Made by a program: the position numbers and the translations under genes
NCBI GenBank assembly: GCA_965248775.1
Contig: OZ252150.1
Location: forward strand, 5,642,001-5,706,000
Length of the DNA: 64,000 nucleotides
Direction: 5' to 3'
Origin: JBHHUI01 sp965248775
GTDB taxonomy: Bacteria; Chloroflexota; Anaerolineae; Anaerolineales; JBHHUI01
The notes under the pieces: generated by a model
The model's input: the letters and a program-made list of their open reading frames with translations, nothing else
Told to the model about the DNA's origin: nothing
The model's database searches: none
Shown: one piece after another, positions 23,111 through 32,110 of the stretch
Layout of the letters: each line of letters starts with the position of its first letter
How positions within the stretch are numbered: position 1 is the first letter of the stretch

Positions 23111-24482
23111 CGTTTTGCTGCTGGCCTTCTCCGCAACGCCGGTTCGCGCTGCCTGCAATGCAACCTATCTCGTGGAACCCGGCGACAGCCTGGCACGCAT
23201 AGCCGAGCTTTGCGACACGACCATCGCAGCACTGGAAGAAGTGAACAACCTGTCGTCGCATATCCTGCAGGTGGGGCAGACACTGACAATTCCAGCTGGC
23301 ACCCTCGTCGTCGAGGTAAGCAGCTCGGCCGCGCCTGTTGTTCAGCAAAACAGGTACACGGTGCAATCCGGCGACAGTTGGGCGCGCATCGCGCAACGCA
23401 ACGGCATCAGCGTGGAAGCATTACAGCAGGCCAATGCAGCACTCGACTCACTCGTGCTGCAGCCCGGCCAGCAAATCGTCCTTCCCGCCGGAGCAGGTGA
23501 AAGTGCGAGTTCGACTCCCACTGTGACTCAATCGCCCGCACCGGTCGTGCCTGCGGTGGCGCGCACAAATGTGCTGGGGGGCGAACGACTTGCGCTGGCA
23601 AACTATTTTACGTGGTATGGCGGCGATATCTGGTATCAGGGGGTGACATGGGATACACCTGTCATCCCTTATCTGTCGTTGCAGTCGGAGGCCATCGACC
23701 GGCACATCAACTGGGCGCAGCAGGCCGGTCTCGACGGCTTCGTGGTGTACTGGTGGCATGCCGCCGATCAGACCAGCGCCAATTTCTTCAGGCTGCTGGA
23801 AATCTCGCGCGGGCGGAACTTCCACAGCGCGATCAACTTCCAGGGCCATATTATCCCCGGCGTCACGTATGAGGATGTGGTCGGCAACCTCAGCTTCATC
23901 TTGAAGCTTTTTCGCGACGATCCCAACTATCTGCGCATCAATGGCAAGCCACTCATCTTCTTCTCCGACATGCCGCGCGTGCCGCTGCCCCAAAACCCGG
24001 TCGTCGTGTGGAGCAAGATCCGCGCGGAGGTCGACCCGGAGCATCAGTCCATCTGGATTGCCGAGGGATTAGACCCCAGTTATTTGACCGTCTTCGACGG
24101 ACTGTTTATCTTCAAGATCGATCACGCCTGCTGCCCGATCTTGCACAATAATGCCCCTGCGTGGGCAGGCTGGACGCGTTACTATGCTCGCCAGACAGGC
24201 GAACCCAAGTTGTGGATCGCCACCATCCAGCCCGGCTGGGACGACACTAACTGGAACCAGCCCGACTTGCGCGAGCCTTCCCCGTCTTTCGCCATCGACC
24301 GGGATGAGGGTGCGTACTATCGTGAGACCTTTGACGCGGTCAAGTACACCAATCCCGACCTGCTGTTGGTCAACTCCTTCAACGAGTGGGTGGAAGGGTC
24401 ACAGATCGAACCCGGCAACTCCTACGGTGATCTGTATTTGCGCCTGACGGCTGAACTGGTGGCGGAATACAAGCAGCGCTGA
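23061..24482 (+). CDS. Secreted two-LysM, GH99-like (WbsX-type) protein
   Basis: The 473-residue protein has a signal peptide (KILAISVLLLAFSATPVRAA, cleavage near residue 31). Two LysM domains follow: YLVEPGDSLARIAELCDTT near 36 and YTVQSGDSWARIAQRNGIS near 97. LysM binds GlcNAc polymers such as peptidoglycan. The catalytic-type domain (about 175-473) begins LALANYFTWYGGDIW and contains NSFNEWVEGSQIEPG, the N-E-W-x-E-G hallmark of GH99-like glycoside hydrolases. It would act on cell-surface or environmental mannan-like glycans. The start is a TTG at 23061 that overlaps the GT87 gene by 50 bp; the position of the signal peptide supports it. Confidence 0.85.
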   Translation: MRILTRHKQPIKILAISVLLLAFSATPVRAACNATYLVEPGDSLARIAELCDTTIAALEEVNNLSSHILQVGQTLTIPAGTLVVEVSSSAAPVVQQNRYTVQSGDSWARIAQRNGISVEALQQANAALDSLVLQPGQQIVLPAGAGESASSTPTVTQSPAPVVPAVARTNVLGGERLALANYFTWYGGDIWYQGVTWDTPVIPYLSLQSEAIDRHINWAQQAGLDGFVVYWWHAADQTSANFFRLLEISRGRNFHSAINFQGHIIPGVTYEDVVGNLSFILKLFRDDPNYLRINGKPLIFFSDMPRVPLPQNPVVVWSKIRAEVDPEHQSIWIAEGLDPSYLTVFDGLFIFKIDHACCPILHNNAPAWAGWTRYYARQTGEPKLWIATIQPGWDDTNWNQPDLREPSPSFAIDRDEGAYYRETFDAVKYTNPDLLLVNSFNEWVEGSQIEPGNSYGDLYLRLTAELVAEYKQR

Positions 24483-24493
24483 AGAAATACGAA

Positions 24494-25981
24494 TTGAAAA
24501 AACCTGCCGCGCCGTTGGCACTCTTTGCCATCGCGCTCTCTTTGCGCATAGGCACGATAATCATCATGCACTTTGACGGGCTGTACGGTCAAGATGCCTA
24601 CGAATATCTAAAATATGCGCGCGAAATGTGGGCTTTCCTGGCCGCTGGAGAGGGTTTGCGCGGGCCATACTATTGGCCGCTGGGATACCCGGCCCTCGCT
24701 GCACCGTTCATCGGCCTGGCCAGCGGTCAAGCATTTGGCGCACAGATCGTCAGCCTGCTAGCTGGGAGCGCGGTCGCCCCTCTGGCATACGCCAATTGCC
24801 GAGAACTGTTGCGCGACGATCCTATCGGAGGAAAGCGCGCGGGACTCGTTGCCGGAGTATTGCTCGCCGTGTCCGGCCAGCTCTGGCAGTCTTCGCTGGT
24901 GGTCATGGCGGACGCGGCAGCCGTCTGCCTTGCGACGCTCAGCCTGTGGGCACTGCTGCGCTACGGACGGCAGTTCGCGATGCCGTGGCTGCCGTTGGCT
25001 GCCGGCGCGCTCGCGCTGACCGTTGTCACGCGCTGGATATATGTGCTGCTCGTTCCGGTTTGGTTGCTGTACTGGTTTCTCGTCACGCGGCGCCGCTGGC
25101 GTGTCGAACGACATGGCATTGCGAGCAGTGCGCTCGTGGCCGCCGCCGTCGCCCTCGGCATCCTCGTTGCTCAGTTCGTAATCACAGCGCGTTTTCCAGC
25201 ACCACTCGTGGGGCATGGTTGGCTGATCGATTGGAGTCCGACAAACGCGTTCCTTAATGCGTTCAACACAATCGATGGTTATTTTGAATATTCTCGTCCT
25301 GTGGGTATCTACTATCTCGCTCCGGCTTTGCATCCTTTTTACCTGGCTCCCTGGCTCGCACCGCTGATCCCGCTCGGGCTGTGGACGCTCCGGCGGCGCA
25401 GAGAACTCCTCCTGCTCGCGGGCTGGCCACTCGTCATGTACATCTTTCTTGCGGGCGTGCCGTATCAAAATTTTCGAATCGGTTTGGCCTATTTCGCGCC
25501 GCTTATAATTCTGCTCGGGCTGGGTTCGAACTGGTTGGGGAATTTTCGCCTGCATGGGCTGCGGCCGATATTTGCCATCGTATTTGCAACCGCCGTACTT
25601 GCAATGCTTGGCTACGGGGCGCGTGGCGTTGGAGACTTTCTTGACATCAAAAGCACTGAACTTTCCGATACAGTCTGGCTGCAGCAAAACGCACCATCCG
25701 ACGCGACACTACTCAGCTTTGGACTGACGCTCACATTGCAGCACTATACCGACTTTGATGTGGTTGAAATATATCGTGAGACGCCTGAGAGCCTGGCTGC
25801 GCTCGTCTGCGAGCGCACAACTGCCTACTTATACGTGGATAAGGCCAACATCCAGAGTCAGTGGGTCGGACTCCCGCTGGAAGTTAACTTGCTCTGGCTG
25901 GAAGCGAATCCCGGACTGGCTGCGCTCGGCGAATCCGGACGTTATTCCCTGGCCCGGATAGGGGCGTGCCCCTCCGGATGA
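24494..25981 (+). CDS. GT39-like membrane glycosyltransferase
   Basis: The 495-residue integral membrane protein has about ten hydrophobic helices. The first extracytoplasmic loop has MHFDGLYGQDAYEYLKYARE, where the Asp fits the acidic catalytic position of GT39/PMT_2 enzymes. WPLGYPALAAPFIGL follows, as in relatives. The C-terminal soluble part is short. The start is a TTG at 24494, 11 bp after the GH99-like gene, with GAAGAAATACGAA as a weak ribosome site. Substrates are unknown; together with GT87 and GT4 it suggests assembly of an exported glycan. Confidence 0.78.
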   Translation: MKKPAAPLALFAIALSLRIGTIIIMHFDGLYGQDAYEYLKYAREMWAFLAAGEGLRGPYYWPLGYPALAAPFIGLASGQAFGAQIVSLLAGSAVAPLAYANCRELLRDDPIGGKRAGLVAGVLLAVSGQLWQSSLVVMADAAAVCLATLSLWALLRYGRQFAMPWLPLAAGALALTVVTRWIYVLLVPVWLLYWFLVTRRRWRVERHGIASSALVAAAVALGILVAQFVITARFPAPLVGHGWLIDWSPTNAFLNAFNTIDGYFEYSRPVGIYYLAPALHPFYLAPWLAPLIPLGLWTLRRRRELLLLAGWPLVMYIFLAGVPYQNFRIGLAYFAPLIILLGLGSNWLGNFRLHGLRPIFAIVFATAVLAMLGYGARGVGDFLDIKSTELSDTVWLQQNAPSDATLLSFGLTLTLQHYTDFDVVEIYRETPESLAALVCERTTAYLYVDKANIQSQWVGLPLEVNLLWLEANPGLAALGESGRYSLARIGACPSG

Positions 25982-27120
25982 AGCTGGCTTTCATTGTGCC
26001 TGGCTTTAGCGAGAACGAGCAGGACTGGGCTACGCCCGCACTCGACAATCTCACTCGCGCCTTAGCGCGCGATCACGAAATCCACATATTTGCGTTGCGC
26101 TATCCCCACAACGAAGGCCGCTTTTCGTTATGGGGCGCGCGAGTACATGCCTTCGCCGGTCATCGCGCCAATGGGCTGGCCAGCCCGCGCCTTTGGCGCA
26201 CAATCCTGTCGGCAATTTTGCGCGAGCATGCACGTGCCCCGTTCGATTGTTTGCACGCGTTCTGGGCGTATGAGCCCGGAGTTGTGGGCGCGCTGGCGAG
26301 GCGGCAACTGCACGCTGTGCCACTAATCATTTCTGTCGTCGCTGGAGAGTTGGAACACCGCCCGGATATTGACTACGGTCACGGGCGCTTTTGGCATCGG
26401 CGCTGGCTGAGCGGCTGGGCGATGCGACACGCAAGCCGGATAAGTGGGCTCTCATATCAACATCTGGCCCGTATCCGCAGCACATTGCCGCCGCGCTTCC
26501 ACGAGCGAATTCTGCGGATGCCGTACGGAGTCGATAGCGGACATTTTAAGCCTCGAGTGGGGGCACCCGCATTCAATGCAGCGCAACCCCGCCTGCTCAA
26601 TGTCAGCGCGCTCACGCCAGTGAAGAATCAGCTCCTCTTGTTGTCAGCGTTTGTGGGAATGTTGCCCGAGTTTCCCGCTGCCAGCTTGACGATTGTGGGC
26701 ACAGGGCCGCTCCGCGCGAGTTTGGAATCAGAAGCAGTGCGACTCAACATTGAAAAGCATGTGACTTTCACCGGTCAGATTGCTTATCGAGATATGGAGG
26801 CCCTGTACCAGCAGCACGATCTTTTTGTGCAGGCCTCGCATGTGGAAACACAGGGTATGGCTTTACTCGAAGCGGGAGCTTGTGGCTTGCCTGCGGTGAG
26901 CACACCTGTCGGCGCAGCACTCGAACTCAGGTCTGGGGGAGTGCGCCTCGTCTCGCAAGATGCCGGGCCAGCGGAATTCGCACAGGCGATCAGCGCGTGT
27001 GTGTCGGACGCAGTAGTGATGGAAAAGATGCGGCAGGAATTGATTGTGCAGGTCGCAGCAAATTACACACTGGGAGCGGCAGTACGGCGCTGGAACGATT
27101 ATTACACGAGTCTTGTATGA
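25978..27120 (+). CDS. Glycosyltransferase family 4
   Basis: The 380-residue GT-B enzyme starts MKLAFIVPGFSENEQDW at the ATG at 25978, overlapping the GT39 stop (ATGA). The donor-binding domain has LLNVSALTPVKNQLLLL near residue 200, LTIVGTGPLRASLE near 235, and ASHVETQGMALLEAGACGLPAVSTPVG, the E-x7-E retaining-transferase signature. It probably adds a hexose to a lipid-linked or polymer acceptor on the cytoplasmic side, working with the preceding membrane transferases. Confidence 0.88.
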   Translation: MKLAFIVPGFSENEQDWATPALDNLTRALARDHEIHIFALRYPHNEGRFSLWGARVHAFAGHRANGLASPRLWRTILSAILREHARAPFDCLHAFWAYEPGVVGALARRQLHAVPLIISVVAGELEHRPDIDYGHGRFWHRRWLSGWAMRHASRISGLSYQHLARIRSTLPPRFHERILRMPYGVDSGHFKPRVGAPAFNAAQPRLLNVSALTPVKNQLLLLSAFVGMLPEFPAASLTIVGTGPLRASLESEAVRLNIEKHVTFTGQIAYRDMEALYQQHDLFVQASHVETQGMALLEAGACGLPAVSTPVGAALELRSGGVRLVSQDAGPAEFAQAISACVSDAVVMEKMRQELIVQVAANYTLGAAVRRWNDYYTSLV

Positions 27121-27162
27121 GGGGGTCGCCTGCAGCGTTTAAGAGCGCCCGGGTTGTCGGCT

Positions 27163-27720
27163 TTACCCGTCTACGCCGACGGATGAAGCTGGACCCAGAG
27201 AAAATAACTTTACGCTGACTTTCAGTTTATCTCTACCTGCTGAGAAAACCTGAAAGCGGTCCAAGCCACGCAGCGCAGGACCCGAAATATTTTCGCCGCG
27301 CAAATTGTATGCGCTGCCCGAACACGGATCGATAAACTGAATTTCCGCGGCCACCCACATAACTGCACAGCCGCTGCCCGGGTCACGCTGCAGGAATGCC
27401 AAGAATCCGGCATCTGCATCATGAATCAAAAATATCGGAACAGGTGAAATCTCTCGCGCAGATTCATCGAGCGGAGTGGGGTCTTCGAAGGTGCTGTTCA
27501 ATTCGAAGGGCGTGACAGAGCCCGCCGGAAAATCAATCTCGTAACCGAGCGTCGTGTTCACCGAGAGTATGCGCGATATCTGCACGACACCAAGCACTAC
27601 GGCCACAATCAATAGCAGCACCCAGCCGAGGCCGATCATGTGCAGCCAGCCGCTGCGCACGCGCTTTTCGAGCAGTTCCTGGTCGCTGAGCGGTTCAGTG
27701 ACCTCGGTCGTTTCGCTCAA
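27163..27720 (-). CDS. Membrane-anchored Rieske-fold protein lacking cluster ligands
   Basis: The 185-residue protein has one transmembrane helix (MIGLGWVLLLIVAVVLGVVQ near 27-48) and an extracytoplasmic domain. FIDPCSGSAYNLRGENISG followed by PALRGL aligns by eye with the second Rieske motif (C-P-C-H-G-S-x-F...G...G-P-A-P-R-P-L). The ligand Cys/His pair is replaced: only one Cys remains and the His is a Ser. The first motif is represented by GSGCAVMWV without the C-x-H. So it keeps the fold signature but should not bind a normal 2Fe-2S cluster. It starts TTG, overlapping the stop of the acyl-CoA dehydrogenase gene (TTGA), so the two are co-translated. Confidence 0.65.
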   Translation of the reverse strand: MSETTEVTEPLSDQELLEKRVRSGWLHMIGLGWVLLLIVAVVLGVVQISRILSVNTTLGYEIDFPAGSVTPFELNSTFEDPTPLDESAREISPVPIFLIHDADAGFLAFLQRDPGSGCAVMWVAAEIQFIDPCSGSAYNLRGENISGPALRGLDRFQVFSAGRDKLKVSVKLFSLGPASSVGVDG

Positions 27721-28931
27721 GCTTCGGCCATCCAGTCGGTTTCGTTGTAGGCGGGGAGTTCACAGCGCAACTCGCTGTCGGTACGCAGACCGAGAGCATA
27801 GCCGCCCTGGATGAGTTGGTGGATTTCACTCGTACCCTCGTAGATCGTCGTTGATCGCGCATTGCGCATGTAGCGCTCTACATCGTACTCGTCGGAGTAG
27901 CCATACGAGCCATGCACTTGGATGGCCTCATTGGCCGCCTTCAGACTGGCATCCGTCGCGAACCACTTCAGCAATGAGGTCTCGCGCGTGTTTCGCTGCC
28001 CCTGGTTCTTCAGCCAGCCAACCTTGTAGTACATCAAGCGTCCGAGCTCGTAGTCGCGCGTCATCCAGGCGATCTTCTGTTGAATCAACTGGAAACGCCC
28101 AATCGGACGACCAAACGCCTGGCGCTCATTGGCATAGTTCACACTCGCGTCCAGACAGGCGCGGATGACCCCCACCGCTCCCGAGCCGACTGTGTAGCGC
28201 CCGTTGTCCAAGCAGCTCATCGAGATCTTGAAGCCTTCGCCTTCTTCTCCCAGCCGGTTCGCAGCTGGCACATGCACGTCCTGACAGTTCACCCAGCCGG
28301 TGCTGCCCCCGCGAATGCCCAGTTTTCCGTGGATGTCGCCGGTGGTGACACCTGCCCGGTCCGTCTCGATGATGAAACAGCTGATGCCCTCATGTGCCGG
28401 TTGGGCCTGCGAGTCGGTCTTGGCAAACCACAAGATGTGGTGCGCCTTCGTCGCCAGCGAAATCCACATTTTCTCGCCATTGATGATGTACTCATCCCCC
28501 TCACGTCGGGCAGTGCTCGCCATCCCGGCCACATCCGATCCCGCGCCCGGTTCAGTCAGTCCGAACATGCCAAATTTCTCGCCGCGCGCCTGTGGAACGA
28601 GGAAGCGTTGTTTCTGGTCTTCGTTGCCCCACTGCAACAGTCCCATGCTGTTGAGGCCGATGTGCACGGAGAGGGCAGTGCGGGCTGCGTTGTCGACGTA
28701 TTCGAGTTCTTCGCAGGCTATGCCGACCGAGATATAGTCGAATCCTTGGCCGCCGTACTTAACAGGGATACAGAGTCCCAGCACACCGAGTTCACCCAGG
28801 CGCGGCAACAGCCAGTCTGGCATCTCCTGTTTGCGGTCGGCTTCTCTGACGACCGGCGCGACTTCTTTGGCCGCGAAATCACGCACAAGCATCTGCACCT
28901 GTCGATGCTCTTCCGATAAATTGAAATCCAT
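27717..28931 (-). CDS. Acyl-CoA dehydrogenase
   Basis: The 404-residue flavoprotein oxidises an acyl-CoA at the alpha-beta bond. It begins MDFNLSEEHRQVQMLVRDFA, with FGLTEPGAGSDVAGM-like sequence (MFGLTEPGAGSDVAGMAST) near residue 128 and WISLATKAHHILWFAKTD as FAD/acyl contacts. The C-terminus has AIQVHGSYGYSDEYDVERYM and STTIYEGTSEIHQLIQGG, where the Glu of YEGT is the usual catalytic base. The ATG at 28931 is preceded by GAGAGGAG; a longer frame to 28994 is rejected. Exact chain-length specificity is unknown. It is the first gene of a two-gene unit with the Rieske-like protein. Confidence 0.93.
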   Translation of the reverse strand: MDFNLSEEHRQVQMLVRDFAAKEVAPVVREADRKQEMPDWLLPRLGELGVLGLCIPVKYGGQGFDYISVGIACEELEYVDNAARTALSVHIGLNSMGLLQWGNEDQKQRFLVPQARGEKFGMFGLTEPGAGSDVAGMASTARREGDEYIINGEKMWISLATKAHHILWFAKTDSQAQPAHEGISCFIIETDRAGVTTGDIHGKLGIRGGSTGWVNCQDVHVPAANRLGEEGEGFKISMSCLDNGRYTVGSGAVGVIRACLDASVNYANERQAFGRPIGRFQLIQQKIAWMTRDYELGRLMYYKVGWLKNQGQRNTRETSLLKWFATDASLKAANEAIQVHGSYGYSDEYDVERYMRNARSTTIYEGTSEIHQLIQGGYALGLRTDSELRCELPAYNETDWMAEA

Positions 28932-29102
28932 GGGTACGTCTCCTCTCGGGGCGCTGATTTTACCAGAGCGCCAAACAATCTTTGATCCGCGCAACTGTAC
29001 GTCTGGTGGAGGGAGATGGTCCTTATGAGTGGAGAAAGGCTGTATTTGAATGTCACCATGGTTTATACTTCAGGAACATTGATCGAGATTGCGGCTTAGC
29101 TG

Positions 29103-30574
29103 CAATACCTTTCAAATAAGCAAACAGGTGGCACCCGAGGCATACTTGTGAGATATACAAATTCGCAAGATGCCAGGGGGCCACCTGATGGGATACAGAT
29201 TACGCGAGGTTGACATCGAGAGCAAGTTTTGCCGGGAACTGACATTTACAAGCCTGAGCCGGGTTATTCCGCCAGATGTGGTCGAAGCAGCGTTGGAGGC
29301 AGAAGGCTTGAAAACGCAACGCGAGCGCAAATTGAATCTGGTCGTGACAGTGTTTTTAATCATCACAATGAACATCTACACGCAATCTTCTCTGGGGCGG
29401 GTAATGCGTAAGATCGCCCAGGGGTTGCGGTACATCTGGAACAATCCGGAATACGCGGTACCGAAAGACAGTGCGATTACCTATCGGCGCTATCAACTGG
29501 GTGCTCGACCGGTCGTGCGTTTGTTTCGGCATGTATGTCGACCGATAGCTACGACGGAGACAGCCAGCGCGTTCCTCTTTGGATTGCGCCTGATGGCCAT
29601 CGATGGCACGGTTGAAGATGTGGCTGACACGCCGGAGAATGCGGCGGCTTTTGGACGGCACCACAGCCCGCGCGGCCAGAGCGCTTTTCCGCAGGTGCAA
29701 GGGGTGTATCTGGTCGAGTGCGGCACGCATACGATTGTCGATGCGGGCTTCTGGCCTTGCCACACCAGCGAGCGCATAGGTGGTTTTCGCCTGTTGCGCT
29801 CGGTCGAGATGGGCATGTTGGTGATGTGGGACCGTGGGTTTCATGATTATGACATGCTGCGCATGGTTTTGGAGCGCGGGGGACACATTTTGAGCCGATT
29901 TCCAGCCCATGTCCCGCTGTCCATTGCCAGATGGCTCCTACACCGCCTACCTGACCCCCTCCGACTACCAGCGCCGCAAGCGGGGCGAGCGCCTCCTGGT
30001 GCGCATCGTCGAATACACCATAAGTGACCCGGCACTCCCCGGTTACGGTGAAGTGCACCGCTTGGTTACCACCTTGCTGAACCCCGAAGCCTTCCCAGCC
30101 CTGGAACTCGCGCGAGCTTATCACGAACGCTGGGAAATCGAATTGGTCATCGATGAAGTCGACACCCATCAACGTCTGGCCGGACGCCCGCTGCGCAGTC
30201 TCAAGCCGGTCGGGGTCATTCAGGAACTGTATGGCCTGCTCATCGCACACTTCATCATCCGCTTCCTGATGCATGCGGCTGCCCAACGCACCGGTCTCGA
30301 TCCCGACCAACTCAGCTTTGTGCATGCACTCGAACTCGTGCGCGACACGCTCGCCGAGTTTCAAAAGACGGCCGTTGACCAACTCGGCCAACTCTATGAC
30401 CGCTTGTTGCATGACATCGCTGACGTTCGTCTGCCTCTCCGCCGTGCCCGTTCAAACCCGCGTGTAGTCAAACGCAAGATGTCAAAGTTCCGCCTGAAAC
30501 AGCCGGAGCATTATCACTGGCCCCAACCCCGACAACCTTTCCGGCAAGCTTTGGCCCTTATTTGAAAGGTATTG
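29103..30574 (+). mobile_element. IS4-type insertion sequence, copy 1 (10-bp target duplication)
   Basis: Perfect 18-bp terminal inverted repeats CAATACCTTTCAAATAAG mark both ends. GGCTTAGCTG is duplicated exactly at 29093-29102 and 30575-30584. The element is 1472 bp. It sits between upstream sequence and the ribosome site of dodecin, about 30 bp from the dodecin start. A second copy, 1 bp longer and in the opposite orientation, is at 43044-44516. Confidence 0.92.
29170..30565 (+). pseudogene. IS4-family transposase, frameshifted (copy 1)
   Basis: The N-terminal frame (from ATG 29170) carries two of the DDE acids: LMAIDGTVEDVADTPENAAA and GMLVMWDRGFHDYDML. It leaves the family reading frame after LSRFPAHVPL near 29922. 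The C-terminal frame (readable from about 29909 to 30565) begins with LPDGSYTAYLTPSDYQRR and has the third acid in ARAYHERWEIELVIDEVDTH, the Y-x-x-R...E motif. The halves are in different frames, so no full enzyme is made without frameshifting. Copy 2 has one more T at this place and is also out of frame. Confidence 0.8.
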
Positions 30575-30604
30575 GGCTTAGCTGTCGCGTGAGAGGAGAA
30601 CAGC

Positions 30605-30823
30605 ATGACAGAGAAGGTTTATAAAGTTATCACCCTAGTCGGGACCAGCAGCGAGTCGTGGGAGAAGGCGGCTCAAGCGGCCATCGACTTGGCGGGGAAG
30701 AGCCTGCGCGATCTACGCGTCGCCGAAGTTGTCGACCTGGATATGACGCTGGAAGACGGCAAGGTGCAAGCCTTTCGCGCCAAAGTGCAGGTTTCGTTTA
30801 AATATCACGGCCGTGATGACTGA
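30605..30823 (+). CDS. Dodecin
   Basis: The 72-residue protein matches the dodecin family: MTEKVYKVITLVGTSSESWE, DLAGKSLRDLRVAEVVDLDM and a C-terminal beta strand, AFRAKVQVSFKYHG. Dodecins form hollow dodecamers that store flavin (FMN, riboflavin) or CoA. The ATG at 30605 follows GAGAGGAG. The IS4-type copy inserted 30 bp upstream keeps the ribosome site but separates the gene from whatever promoter lay before 29093. A strong terminator follows. Confidence 0.93.
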   Translation: MTEKVYKVITLVGTSSESWEKAAQAAIDLAGKSLRDLRVAEVVDLDMTLEDGKVQAFRAKVQVSFKYHGRDD

Positions 30824-30851
30824 CACAGCCAAAGCTCCACCACGGAACGAA

Positions 30852-30878
30852 AACGCACCCACGCGGGTGCGTTTTTTT
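30852..30878 (+). terminator. Intrinsic terminator after dodecin
   Basis: AACGCACCC (30852-30860) pairs with GGGTGCGTT (30865-30873) over a 4-base loop, and seven T residues end at 30878. Confidence 0.9.
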
Positions 30879-30885
30879 GTAGACA

Positions 30886-30915
30886 TTGATAAATACCACA
30901 CGCTCTATGTATACT
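30886..30915 (+). promoter_or_regulatory. Promoter of the haem-domain sensor gene
   Basis: TTGATA (30886-30891) and TATACT (30910-30915) are separated by 18 bp, just after the dodecin terminator and about 60 bp before the ATG at 30977. Confidence 0.6.
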
Positions 30916-30976
30916 TTGTTTTGTCTGATTTCCCTCCCGCCGAATATACTAGGTTGAGTCAAAGGTGAAATATGTG

Positions 30977-32050
30977 ATGATTACGAAATTGAAACTCGGG
31001 ACCAAATTCACATTATTGTTATCTGTCGTTTTTATGGGAGGCATTATTGTTAGTGGATTTGTTTTGTGGGAGGTACTCCAAAGGAGCGCGCAGGCCGAAA
31101 TAACCTCCCAGGGAGTGATGCTCATCGAAACTATGGTCTCCGTTCGCAGCTATACCAGCGATCACATTAAACCGCTTTTGCCAGTTGATTTTGAGACAGA
31201 AGCGGAGTTTATTCAGGAAACTGTACCAGCCTCCGCGGCCAGAGAAGTCTTTGAGATCTTCCAGCAGAATGAGCAGCAAGCCGCATTCTCATATAAAGAA
31301 GCAACCCTGAATCCAACAAATTTGAATAATAAAGCCGATAGTTTCGAAGAAGGGCTCGTGGATCAGATGCGCAGCAATCGAAGCATAGATGAAATCTCAG
31401 ATTTCCGTACACTTCGCGGTGAGCAAGTATTTTTTATTGCGCGCCCGTTGGCTGTGACTGCGGTGAGTTGTCTCGCATGCCACAGTGAACCGGAGTCCGC
31501 TCCAGCGAGTTTGCTGGCAACCTATGGGTCTGAGAATGGATTTGGTTGGCAACTCGATGAGATTATCGCTGCACAAATCATTTACGTTCCCGCAGAAGAA
31601 GTATTTGATAAAGCACGGCGTTCCTTTACATTGGTGATGGGCATTTTTGTCGGCATTATGGCCATTGTGATTTTCCTTCTCAATTTCCTGCTGAAGCGAT
31701 ACGTAATCCACCCAGTCAGCGTATTGGGAACCCTCGCAAAAATAATTAGCGCCGACCAACTTGTTCCTGAACATCTAGACTCTGAAAGTGTGTCGCGTAT
31801 TACAACTCGTGCGGATGAGCTAGGGCAATTGGCGCAGGTCTTCCGTCGGATGACGCGTGAGGTTTATGCCCGCGTGCAAAGCCTGAAACAACAGGTGGAT
31901 GAACTCCGCATTGAGATAGACGTGATCAAACGCCAGAAACAAGTAAAAGAGATAGTGGAATCTGATATCTTTCAAGATATTCAAGACAAAGCTCGCAAGA
32001 TGCGCAAGCGACACGGTGATGAAGATGACGATACATCCGAGGTGAGCTAA
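30977..32050 (+). CDS. Tll0287-like (DUF3365) haem-domain sensor with HAMP and coiled coil
   Basis: About 357 residues. An N-terminal helix (FTLLLSVVFMGGIIVSGFVL) and a second helix near residue 215 (FTLVMGIFVGIMAIVIFLLN) enclose a periplasmic domain of the Tll0287 type with the haem c motif VSCLACHSEP. A HAMP segment follows (YVIHPVSVLGTLAKIISADQ), then a long charged coiled coil that ends in an acidic tail. No kinase, cyclase or methyl-accepting domain is present, so its output would pass through a partner protein. ATG 30977 is preceded by AAAGGTGA at a good distance; the GTG at 30965 is the alternative. Base composition is more AT-rich than the neighbours. Confidence 0.82.
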   Translation: MITKLKLGTKFTLLLSVVFMGGIIVSGFVLWEVLQRSAQAEITSQGVMLIETMVSVRSYTSDHIKPLLPVDFETEAEFIQETVPASAAREVFEIFQQNEQQAAFSYKEATLNPTNLNNKADSFEEGLVDQMRSNRSIDEISDFRTLRGEQVFFIARPLAVTAVSCLACHSEPESAPASLLATYGSENGFGWQLDEIIAAQIIYVPAEEVFDKARRSFTLVMGIFVGIMAIVIFLLNFLLKRYVIHPVSVLGTLAKIISADQLVPEHLDSESVSRITTRADELGQLAQVFRRMTREVYARVQSLKQQVDELRIEIDVIKRQKQVKEIVESDIFQDIQDKARKMRKRHGDEDDDTSEVS

Positions 32051-32110
32051 CCTGCCGGGATTTGTATTGTTCCAGAGCAGGCTTAAAGTCGTACTCGCGG
32101 AGGTGACACC

